From Pinguiococcus pyrenoidosus (taxonomy: Eukaryota; Sar; Pinguiophyceae; Pinguiochrysidales; Pinguiochrysidaceae), in assembly GCA_019677205.1 (NCBI GenBank), contig JAAMXY010004276.1:1-27773 (forward strand): a DNA stretch of 27,773 nt, read 5' to 3'. Under the pieces are notes generated by a model, which worked only from the letters and a program-made list of their open reading frames with translations, was not told the DNA's origin and did no database searches. Below, piece by piece: positions 9,801 through 17,986 of the stretch; the first letter of the stretch is position 1; every line of letters begins with the position of its first letter. The position numbers were made by a program, and so were the translations under genes.

Positions 9801-9985
9801 GAGATATGCTCATACGAGGCCACGCGCAAGCAAAGGTCCACCAATGTACTTACGTTGATTGCACTTCCGAAGGGCAGTAATCCGATCTGCTCGCGGAGGT
9901 TTCTCTCCGTGAACAGCGCCGCTCCAGTGTCGTGGATCACGTGCCAGCGCTCCGGCGCGTTCGCGCCGCCGGCGCGGGCGCTCAT
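6815..9985 (-). CDS. Tandem-duplicated SH3b-like/MDM2-type double-RING protein (putative E3 ligase)
   Basis: Exons, minus strand: 9985-9854, 9395-7896, 7768-6815; 861 aa, all phase 0. The protein is two copies of one architecture. Each copy starts with a WHVI module (residue 14 on, and again near 450), followed by two modules of the pattern Y.V...GA.VR..EL.S......RL.L..GWIS that look like SH3b-like beta-barrels, a variable linker, and a C2H2C4 RING of MDM2 type. RING1 is at 335-388 (CLIC, HGSTGH, CLDC, CPVC, ending IIENIWAP). RING2 is at 804-861 (CAVC, HEEFGKELGH, CVDC, CPVC, ending VIQHFWA at the C-terminus). MDM2-type RINGs dimerise through their C-terminal tail and recruit E2 enzymes; ubiquitin-ligase function is inferred. 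No stop separates the copies, although an in-frame ATG just after RING1 could start the second copy alone. The first intron is 458 nt and carries a microsatellite. Confidence 0.82.
9396..9853 (-). other. Long first intron of the double-RING gene with GT/CT microsatellite
   Basis: The donor GTAAGT at 9853 and an acceptor ending at 9396 join residue Asn44 to Ala45. This is supported because the joined protein then aligns with the second internal copy, which has no intron at this point. At 458 nt it is the longest intron in the window. It holds a GT-rich then CT-rich simple repeat at about 9648-9686 (plus-strand reading). Confidence 0.7.
9648..9686 (+). repeat. GT/CT simple repeat
   Basis: A GT-rich run passing into a CT run lies inside the 458-nt first intron of the double-RING gene. 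Confidence 0.85.
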
Positions 9986-10629
9986 GGCGCGACGAGGTTC
10001 GCTCCTGGTGGCTGCGAAGGGCTGTCGAGTGCGAATGCCGCCCAATCGGAAGGCCAATCGTCACGTCTCCGCTCCCCCACGCGCGTCGTTCATTCGTCAG
10101 CTGCACGCCGAGGGCGTCGGAGCCTGAAGCGAGCCACGCGCTGCGTACGCGCTCGCAACTCCGCGTGGCGAACGAGGCGTTCTTTGCGAGGGCGCGCAGT
10201 GTATGGCTGAGCAGTAAACACAAATTTCAAGTTTTCGCTGCCGAGGCGTAGATTGCGAGGGGGAGAGGCATAAAAGTACACAAAGGAGATAGCGATAGCT
10301 TGGTCCAATGGAGATGCTGTCGGAGCCCCACAAGGAGGACGTGATTGGGTGACTGTTGAACAGTCTTCCACGGAGTCCACGCACACTTCCGTGTTGAGTT
10401 TGAAGTACTATATTCAAATATTGAATTATTGAAATTTGAATGAAATTTTTTCGAAGAATGTTTAATTTTTTTAATTTCAAATATTCAAAATATATTATTG
10501 ATATCAATTTTGATTATAAATATAATACTTTAAAATGAATATTTAAAAAATACAAACGTGTTTGGGCCTGGACGCTTGTTGGCTAGGGAGAGCGCCGCAG
10601 ATCCGGTGTACCACTGGCCCCTGTGCAGG
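9986..10629. promoter_or_regulatory. Divergent intergenic region with very AT-rich island
   Basis: This 644-nt head-to-head spacer lies between the double-RING gene (minus) and the sphingolipid reductase gene (plus). From about 10401 to 10553 it is about 87% AT by hand count, far below the GC content on either side. It contains an 8-bp inverted repeat ATTCAAAT (10412-10419) / ATTTGAAT (10434-10441). The position fits a bidirectional promoter or nucleosome-free region. No coding or RNA gene was recognised. Confidence 0.5.
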
Positions 10630-11973
10630 ATGCTTGGCGTCTTGCTGGCCTTCTTGATCTGCTTCCTGATTCTGGTGGAGCTGGCCGGCGTGGCGCACCC
10701 TCGGCCCATGTCCGCCTACGCGATCCGCGATGCCTTCTCTCTGGTGCTGTCTCCCTTCCGGTGCGCTTCTTGGTTCTCTCCACTCAGCCTCAGATTGGTA
10801 TCCGACAGCGATTTCTTACCCTCTTTCCTCCTGTAGCATGGCCCTGATAGGAGCCGCTCTGCTCATCAGCGCTGTGTTCGCGCTCAACTTGCTCTGGGTG
10901 CTGCCGCTGGCTTGGTTGATCTCCCTGTTTGATAGAAACCACTCCCTGAGTCCCATGACGGAGGACCTCTCTGGTACGCCTCGATCTCGTGAAGCTGTGG
11001 GTAGCTGCTGCCGGGGGCTGAAGCTCGCAGCACAGGGAAGCGCGTCCTCGTGACCGGCGGCAGCAGTGGGATCGGAGAAGCGACGGCTCGGATTTTCGCC
11101 GCGATGGGAGCGCACGTGACCATCGTGGCCCGGAACAAGACGCGGTTGGAAGCCGCGGCGCGGCGCATTCGCGGTGCCGCCGCGTCGAAGACGCAGGACG
11201 TGGAGTATCTCAGCATCGACATGACCGAGCCGGAGGAGGTCATCGCGAACGAGCTGCACAGCGTCTCGGGGAAGGTGGACATCCTCGTTTGCAGCGCGGG
11301 AGACACCTGTCCCATGGAGCTGGAGGACATCCCCGCGAGCGCGATGGAGTCCATCGTGCGCACCAACGTGCTGGGGCTCATTGCTGTCGTGCGAGCCGTG
11401 CTGCCGGGCATGAAGGACCGCCACAGCGGCCGCATCTGCCTCGTGAGCAGCATGGCCGGGCAGGCGTCCATCTTTGGGTACACGGTGTACAGTGCGTCGA
11501 AATTCGCCCTGCGCGGCTTCGCCGAGGCGTTGCGGCAGGAAGTGCTTCCGTACAAGATCGGTCTTTCTCTTGCGTATCCGCCAGACACGGAGACTCCAAT
11601 GCTACTTAAGGAAAACGAGAACAAGCCAGAGGAATGCAAGCGCATATCCGGTCGGGTTTCAACAGTTTCTGCCGACGAGGTCGCGAAGAAGCTCGTGAAG
11701 CAGTCTATGAGGGGAAGGTTCAACATCGACTGGGGCATCGACGGCTGGATGCTGAGCAACCTCACGATCGGGATGCTCCCTCAGCCCTACACCGAGCTCG
11801 TCGTCAACATCTTCCTGGTGCCGCTGCTCCGAATCGTTGGCGTCGCCCATACGCTTTGGTTCGACAACATCGTCCTGGACGAGAATCGGAAGAAGGCCAC
11901 CGCCGCCGCGGCGGCGGCGCCTAAAGCTTCTCGAGCTGATCAAAGATCTCCGCGTCCTCATCGCCGTCCGTGA
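10630..11973 (+). CDS. KDSR: 3-ketodihydrosphingosine reductase (SDR family)
   Basis: Exons 10630-10760, 10837-10973 and 11036-11973 (introns 76 and 62 nt) encode 401 aa. The N-terminus has two hydrophobic segments (about 1-22 and 45-75). The Rossmann fold follows: RVLVTGGSSGIGEA (cofactor glycines, about 92-105), the active-site SS of CLVSSMAG, and the catalytic YSASK (Tyr241, Lys245). The motif YPPDTETPM after the active site is characteristic of 3-ketodihydrosphingosine reductases (TSC10/KDSR), which reduce 3-ketodihydrosphingosine with NADPH at the ER in sphingolipid synthesis. A C-terminal hydrophobic region (VVNIFLVPLLRIVGV) fits the membrane anchor of the family. The last 17 codons overlap, on the opposite strand, the end of the kinase gene. 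The tail after DENRKK is low-complexity Ala-rich and then basic. Confidence 0.9.
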
Positions 11974-13450
11974 GGCGCGTCTTCGCGTCCTGCTGACCCG
12001 TGGCCAGCTCATCCAGCTCGTCAAAAATGTCGTCGTCGTCTCTTGACGTGTCCCCCGCCGACTTGTTCAACGGCGTGAAGTCCCAGTTGCTCACGTCCGG
12101 GTTCTGGTCCATGAGCTTCTGCACCTTCTCAGGTAGGCTTCCGTTGTCCTCCCCCGACCGATGCGACACCATGGTGGCGTCATTGTCCTTGTTGTCCTCA
12201 TCAGAGTCCGCCTTCTTCATGGACATCGGATCGTTGTACGCGCGCTCCTCCAGCGTGACCGGCGCGGTGGTGCCGACGTCCGGCATCTGCGACAGCAGCT
12301 CGCTCACCAAGGTCTCTCGTGTCTGTTGTCCCTTAAAGAACTTGTTCTGCAGCAGAGTCGTGGTGGTCGGTCTCCTCCCCGCCTCCTTCTGCAGGCACAG
12401 CCGCACCATCTCCTTGAAGGCACGGCTGAAATTCTCTCCATTCACCTGCTTGTCGTCCTCGTACGTCTTCAAGCTGGGGGGCTCCTCCTTGATCGTCTTC
12501 AGCAGGACGGTCATCGGCGGGTACTTGGCGTACGGCGCGTGGCCCTTCGCGAGCTCCAGCGCCGTGATGCCGAAGGACCAGATGTCCGCCTTGGAGTCGT
12601 AGCCCCCTTCCTGCTCCATCACCTCGGGCGCCATCCAGCACGGCGTGCCGACGAAGGTCGTCGTGCCGGGCTTCCGGAAGCCCTTGTCGATGAGCCAGCC
12701 GCTGACGCCGAAGTCGGCGACCCGCACGTGGCCTTCCCCGTCCACGAGAATGTTCCCGGCCTTGATGTCCCGGTGGATGTAGCCCTGGTCATGGAAGTAC
12801 TTCATCCCCTTGAGCACCTCGCGCAAGACGTATTCCAAGATGGCTTCGCGCATCCCCTCTCCCAGCCCCATGTGCTTGGCAATCCTCATCACGTGCATCA
12901 GGGAGCCCTTGTCCATGAGCCGCGTCACCAGCCACAGCTCGTCGCCATTGATGAAGCTCGTGTGCAGGCCGAGCACGTTCTCGTGGTTGCACATCTGCAT
13001 CGTCTGCACCTCCTGCAGGATTTCGTCGAAGCCGGAGCTGGACGGCATGTTCTCCAGGTTGATGATCTTGATCGCCACGAAGTCGCCCTCGCCGGCGTCC
13101 ACCACCCGGGCCTTCCACACCTCCGCAAAGGCGCCTCGGCCGATCAAACGGAGCTTCTCGTAGCCGTCGGCCGTCGTCGGCCACTCCTAAACCCCAACGA
13201 CGACCGTCAGTTTTGCGCGCCACCAATCCCGCTTCGGGCCCAGGGCCCCACACATCACGAAGCAGAAGCTGTACACAAGTGCAGAAGCCGGGAAAAGGAG
13301 GAAACGCCCCGTCTGCGGCGCAGAATGCGCCGCGTTCGGAAAAGACATCTGTCCGGCTTCTTGCGTTTCTCGAGGGCTGCCGCCGTCCGGAAGCCGCACC
13401 TGAGGCGCCGCGCACGCCGCGGGCTCCGAAGCCTCCCCAGGTGCCGACAT
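11921..13450 (-). CDS. STE20-family protein kinase, SPAK/OSR1-like
   Basis: Exons 13450-13400 and 13186-11921 (213-nt intron, phase 0) encode 438 aa. The first exon gives MSAPGEASEPAACAAPQ, and the second opens with EWPTTADGYEKLRLIGRG. Kinase motifs are intact: P-loop GRGAFAEV (33-40), Lys57 in VAIK, HRDIKAGN (155-162), DFGVSGWL (175-182), activation loop TTTFVGTPCWMAPE with Thr194 at the site of the activating Thr of OSR1, and KADIWSFGITALELAKGHAPY. These are hallmarks of the SPAK/OSR1 (Fray) group of germinal-centre kinases, activated by WNK kinases and regulating ion cotransport in animals. The acidic C-terminal 120 residues contain no PF2-like domain that I recognise, so WNK docking is doubtful. 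The stop lies 53 nt inside the end of the reductase gene on the other strand. Confidence 0.88.
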
Positions 13451-13813
13451 GACGATCCGAGCGACGAAAGTGGATCCGAAGCACCTGCACCGCACGTCGA
13501 CCGTCGACGCTGTCGCTTTGTTTTTTCTCTTTTGCCCAGTGTTCGCGGGAACTCCATCTTAAAACCTATTTGAAACTATTATATTTTCTGTACCTTCTCC
13601 ATAATATTATCATATTTATTCTTTAGTGTTTTCACAACAGATGGTAAGATAATATGAATGTATAATTTATTACTTTCTTTAAAATCAGTTGGGAAGGCGG
13701 AAAAGGCGCGAAATCTTGGTACAAAGGACTCCATTGTGGCGCCAGTTCCCTGCACACACATCGGATGGAGTAGTGCCTACTTCGCAACACATGTGGTAGC
13801 TGAGGAATCCTCC
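13451..13813. promoter_or_regulatory. Divergent intergenic region with AT-rich island
   Basis: This 363-nt head-to-head spacer lies between the kinase (minus) and the coiled-coil gene (plus). From about 13560 to 13685 it is about 78% AT by hand count. An in-frame ATG at 13658 lies inside this island and would extend the coiled-coil protein by 52 residues. I prefer the ATG at 13814 because the extension is compositionally unlike the protein and sits in the presumed promoter. Confidence 0.45.
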
Positions 13814-15296
13814 ATGGCGCCTCGCACGCAGAAAAGTCGCCGGAGCCGCCGCAGTGCCAGCGCGTCCCAGCCCTTGCGAAGGATTTCCGACCTGAAAGCG
13901 GCTGCGAAGAGAGCCGGTTTCGACCCGGCGATGACCGACTTTGACACCTGGGAGGATTCCTCAGATGGTGGAGGTGAAACGCGCGCCAGAAATCGCCTTT
14001 TTAGTTGCTGTGTTTGGATTTTAACGGTTACTTCTCGCGCAGAAAATGCGCCGATTTCCGTGGAAGTTCCGCCAAAAGATCCGCTGGAGCGTCACAAAGC
14101 GGCTTTGGAGTCAAAGAGCAAATCGCAGAAACCGAGAGATCTCTTCGCGCTGCAGAGGACCTATCAGGAGGCGCTCCAGAGGGCTCAGGGCGCGGCTGCG
14201 GAGGCCAGCGGGCTGCGGGAGAGCCTCCGCGATGCGGAGAAGCGGGTGCGGCAGCAGGCTGGCGCCGCTGCGGAGGTCGAGCCGATGCGCGGTAAGATCA
14301 AGGAGCTCCGCAGGGACGTGCAGAGGCTGAAATACGAGAAGGGAGTGCTGGAAAAGGACCTCAAGGCCAAGACCATGGAGACCTCGCGCAGGGCGGTGCG
14401 CACGAGGGCGCAGCTGGCGGCCCTGCGCTCCTCGCTGGATGCGGTGGAGGATGGGATCGCGGAGCGCAAGAAGGGCCTGTCTACGCATCTGAGGAATCTG
14501 CGGGCGACGCTGGTGCAGCTGGAGAGACACACGCAGGGCGGCTACAAGACCGTGCCCTCGGTGACGTTTTACACGCTGATCCAGAAGCTCTCGGCTGGGG
14601 TCGGGGCGATGGCGATTCTTGTGGGAGAGGGCGACAGCACCGTGGTGGGTCGCATTCGCGACCGCATGGAGCACTCCGAGGCGTGCGTGGAGGAGACGGA
14701 GAAGCAGAAGTACGAAAGCACGTTGGCAGACCTTAGTGCGGACCTGGAGCGCGAGAACGCGAGGCTTCGGGACGCCTTGGCCACGCGCGAGAAGGAGCTG
14801 GCGAAGTCCGAGGATCGCGCCGCCGCGGCCGATCTCCTTCCCGAGTATCGCGAGGTCATCACCCGCGCACGGCGCCACGCCGAGAAGTTGGGCCACGACC
14901 GGGAAGCCGCCCTGTCCGCCAACCGCGAACTCGACGCGCGCGTTCGGCAGCTAGGTGAGGAGGTGCTCAAGGAGCGCGGCCTGCGCATGCGTGCGGAGAA
15001 GGCCTTGCTGGAGGTGAAGCAGTCGTGGGCCTATGGCCAGAGCAAAGCGAAGATCTCCAAGCAGATCGCAGCAGCAGCGCTCGGCGCCGTGCGCGCGGGA
15101 CTAGAAGCCGTCCTCGACCGGGCGCAAGGGCCGGAAGGGCCGGAAGGGCCGGATGTGACGCAGTCTTCAGAGGGACGGAGCCCAGTGGAGCAGGCGCAGA
15201 TGCTAGACGGTATAATTAGAGGCCTCACGCAGGACGAAGAGCAGGGCAGTGCACGCGGTGGGGATGTTGTGCCGACCACGGAAAGCACTGGAGCCT

Positions 15297-15330
<34 letters not shown>

Positions 15331-16394
15331 TCAGTCCTCTCCGCAAGCGGATAGCCTATCCGCGGTGCGCGACCTTGTGCAGGAGCTGCTAGAGCGCGGG
15401 GGGCTCAATCAAGGCAAGAGCAGCGCCCCAGCCGCCGGTCCCAAACGCGAGATGGATGAGAAGGCCGACTCGGCACCGTCCAGAGACCTGGAAGAGGAAG
15501 AGAAGGTCTGGGAGATGTTTGACGCCTTGGTGGGGAAGAGTGGCGTCCAAGACCTGCCAGGAGCTTTGGCGAGAGGCCAAGTAGATGCCATGCGGCGGCC
15601 CCAGTCTAGAACGGAGGCACGCGGCAGCCAAGCCGAGCACGACTACGACCCTCACTACCGCAACTCGTCGACCGCGACGGAATCGCCTGGCACGCAGTCA
15701 GACCTGGACCGGTACTTGGTGGACTCGGAGCGCTCCGCCAGCCCGTCTGCAGATGCGGATGTAGATTTAGGTGTGGATATAGAGATGGAGGAGGGTGATG
15801 ATCTTCTGGACATGGAAGCTCGGTCCCCCAGCGAGCTGATCGCTCCAGCAGATGATGCCCGGCGCATCGCAGATGCAGCGGCAGGCAGGCGGCCGCTTCG
15901 CACCCGCGTGCGACCGCGCAGATTGTCGGAGCGCTCCAGGAACGAGATAGACGTCGTCGATCTTCTTGAGAATCCGCGGTCGTTGGAGGACATCATGAGC
16001 GAACGAATGGGTCCGCGAGGGGAAGGCAAGCAAGCGCCGCACGCCGGAGATTCTCCCCAGGCGCTGGTGGAGGAACACAGATACTCACCCGTTGCAAGCG
16101 AGAGCGAGCGGTCTTCCGTGCTCGAGAGGGACGTCCGGCAGCTAGGTAAGCTCAAGCTCACGCCAATGCTCACGCTCACGCTCACGCTCACGCGCAAGCT
16201 CGTGTGGGGTGCGCATCCTGAAAAATTCGACTAAGCACCATTCGTTCCATCCTGCAGACGCAGAGATCGCCGCACTCCGACGCTCCATCGAGAAGACGGC
16301 GGAAAACCGCACGGCAGAGTTCCTGCGCTCTCTCGCGGACAGCACCATGCGGACAGCGGACCACAGGCCTCCGCGGCCGCCGAGCTCGGGATAG
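13814..16394 (+). CDS. Coiled-coil protein with acidic, disordered C-terminal half; function unknown
   Basis: Exons 13814-13973, 14043-16145 and 16258-16394 encode 799 aa. The basic N-terminus (RTQKSRRSRRSASAS) is followed by a long, mostly helical region rich in Arg, Glu, Leu and Ala, with heptad-like spacing over roughly residues 75-430 (for example LRESLRDAEKRVRQQ and LRRDVQRLKYEKGVLEKDL). The second half is acidic and probably disordered, with an eleven-Asp run encoded by GAC repeats at 15299-15331. The last exon restores a short coiled coil (AEIAALRRSIEKT). No catalytic motif or known domain is recognised; a structural or centrosomal/cytoskeletal scaffold is only a guess. The first intron (69 nt) is a multiple of three with no in-frame stop, so retention would leave the frame intact. 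The second intron carries a hexanucleotide repeat. Confidence 0.72.
15299..15331 (+). repeat. GAC trinucleotide repeat encoding eleven Asp
   Basis: Ten GAC codons and one GAT in a row inside the coiled-coil gene give an uninterrupted poly-Asp run. Nearly pure codon use suggests slippage-driven expansion rather than old conserved sequence. Confidence 0.95.
16168..16192 (+). repeat. GCTCAC hexanucleotide tandem repeat in intron
   Basis: About four copies of GCTCAC lie in the 112-nt second intron (16146-16257) of the coiled-coil gene, with degenerate copies just upstream (from about 16150). Confidence 0.85.
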
Positions 16395-16617
16395 AAGGAA
16401 AGGCTTCGAAAAGGCGCAAGCAGCTCGGGGACATCTGACGTCACGCATCTGCGATCATGCATACCTAGCACATGGGGGGCAAAGCAACGGATCAACGAGC
16501 TGCTTCATGAGTTGCCTGCGTGTTCGATTCGCCGGCACTCCGTCTTCGCCTGCATACACTGCGTTCTACCATGCAAGGACGTCTGCTGAAAAAGATCTCG
16601 CGCTCACGTCTGCGCGA
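16395..16617. other. Convergent 3' spacer
   Basis: 223 nt lie between the facing stop codons of the coiled-coil gene and the lumen-protein gene. I looked for tRNA-like arms and found none convincing. It is probably two 3' UTRs. Confidence 0.4.
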
Positions 16618-17662
16618 TCACTGATCGAAGTAGTTGGCGAGGTTGAGGTCTCCGCAGGGGTTGACGCCGGCCGTGCTGTACACCATGAGCTGTCCCCAGA
16701 CCGCGGCGAGCGCCTCTCCGCCGCGGTTCTGGCACTTTGCCAGGTTCCGCTTGAGCTCGACATAGCGGCTCCTGCTGCGTGGGTAGCTGGAAATGGGATC
16801 CGGGATGGTCACCATGCGCTGCGTGCCCGTGGCGTCATTCATGGCGAGGAAGAACTGGTTGAGGTGCGCCCGGCCCTGGTTGAAGACGACCGCCACTTCT
16901 TTCTGGACCTTGGCCGAGGGCACATCGCCAGCCGCGAAGCCAATGGTGAGCTTCTGGAGGGCGCGCATGTCCTTGCTGAAGAGCTGAAGCGCCTGCTGAA
17001 GCTCATCGGGCTCCGGGAAGGACGACGTCAAGATGCGCATCGGGTTGATGAAGGTGCGCTCCAGTTGGCTAGGTTGACCCTATGACCAAAAAGTAAAACC
17101 AGGACATGAGCACCAAATTGCGCCACCACCTTCTTCGAATGCTTTGTGAGTTCACGCCAAGCTCTGTTTCTCTCATCGATACAAGAGACAAAAAAAGGGG
17201 GTTGAGACTGAACCGGCTACTCCATACGCGCGTACCTGACCACCGCGAGCGCCCGATTCTCTGAAGAGGTCCTCAAACTTGGCCCATTTGGCCGGCTCGT
17301 TGATTAGCGGGTCCATCTCGAAGGCGAAGTAGTCCGCGGCGAGCTGCAGCGCCGGCCAGTACTGTTTGTACATCTTGGCTCCCTCTTTGCTGAGAATTTC
17401 CTCGAGGTATTTCACGTCTTCGTCCGCTTCCATCCTGCTGTCCGCCAGCGCGATCGGACTCAGGCCCGTCCAGCCCATGGCGCCGAACGCCAGGTGCGCA
17501 GTGTCTCTAAAGCACAGCAGAAAAAAGGGCTCAGAAGAGAGTGCGCGGGCGTGGAAGTGGTATAGCCGCGCAAGCGCGCCACCTTCGGGACATGTGACGC
17601 AAGCTGTAGCACAGCGCTGGAGCCTGAGCCAGTAGGCAGGACGCGACGAGGAAGGCGCGCAT
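16618..17662 (-). CDS. Predicted thylakoid-lumen helical protein with signal peptide and twin-arginine signal
   Basis: Exons, minus strand: 17662-17583, 17506-17236, 17079-16618 (introns 76 and 156 nt); 270 aa. The N-terminus reads as layered targeting: a hydrophobic ER-type signal (MRAFLVASCLLAQAPAL, 1-17), a short basic linker, then SRR (25-27) followed by a moderately hydrophobic stretch ending PIALADS (44-50), which fits a Tat-type lumen signal with A-x-A cleavage. This order is that expected for lumen proteins of complex plastids. The mature part is largely helical: KYLEEILSKEGAKMYKQYW, INEPAKWAKFEDLF, SFPEPDELQQALQLFSKDM, ISSYPRSRSRYVELKRNL and a C-terminus with two Cys (KCQNR, NPCGD). 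I do not recognise the family; a PsbQ/Psb31-like photosystem II extrinsic helix bundle is possible but unproven. The splice junctions were chosen by phase and by GT-AG. Confidence 0.68.
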
Positions 17663-17986
17663 GGTAGGCGGCTCTTTAGGACAGGAGAGCGCCGCTGACT
17701 CGGAACTTCGGCGTCAACTTTGGATCCTACGTACTCGATACGGAGATAACGTCGAGACCGTGTATTAGCGTTCAGCCATTTACCGACATTCGACATTCGC
17801 TCTTTCCCGCGTTTGATTGGATATCGACATTCAATTGGATACGCATATTCGGATATCTGTCTTTTGAAATGTCCGCCGCGTCGTTATTGGCACGATGTAC
17901 ACGTGAGACGTGCTCCGCGACCACGTTTTGGCGGCAAAACCCGACGGTTTGTGGTGTTTGCGCGGTGCGAACGGCCCCAGAGGAGA
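17663..17986. promoter_or_regulatory. Divergent intergenic region with short repeated motifs
   Basis: This 324-nt head-to-head spacer lies between the lumen-protein gene and the unknown helical-protein gene. It contains three copies of GACATTC (17785-17791, 17792-17798, 17826-17832) and two of GGATATC (17819-17825, 17851-17857) within 75 nt, in a locally AT-richer patch. These could be transcription-factor sites for one or both genes; no known factor is assigned. Confidence 0.4.

Noticed and set aside
7656-10127. An 823-codon open frame on the plus strand opposite the double-RING gene.
   Set aside because: It is antisense to a gene with clear RING and repeat motifs. It has no domain itself and is a by-product of GC-rich codon use, which removes stops from the opposite strand.
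12161-13573. A 470-codon plus-strand frame rich in His, Leu and Val.
   Set aside because: It is antisense to the STE20-type kinase, which has every catalytic motif in place.
13658-13813. An upstream in-frame ATG that would lengthen the coiled-coil protein by 52 residues.
   Set aside because: It lies in the AT-rich divergent promoter, and the added residues differ in composition; the ATG at 13814 fits better. Transcript 5' ends would settle it.
16515-16545. GTTCGATTCGCC as a possible tRNA T-arm.
   Set aside because: No matching acceptor stem, D-arm or anticodon arm could be folded around it.
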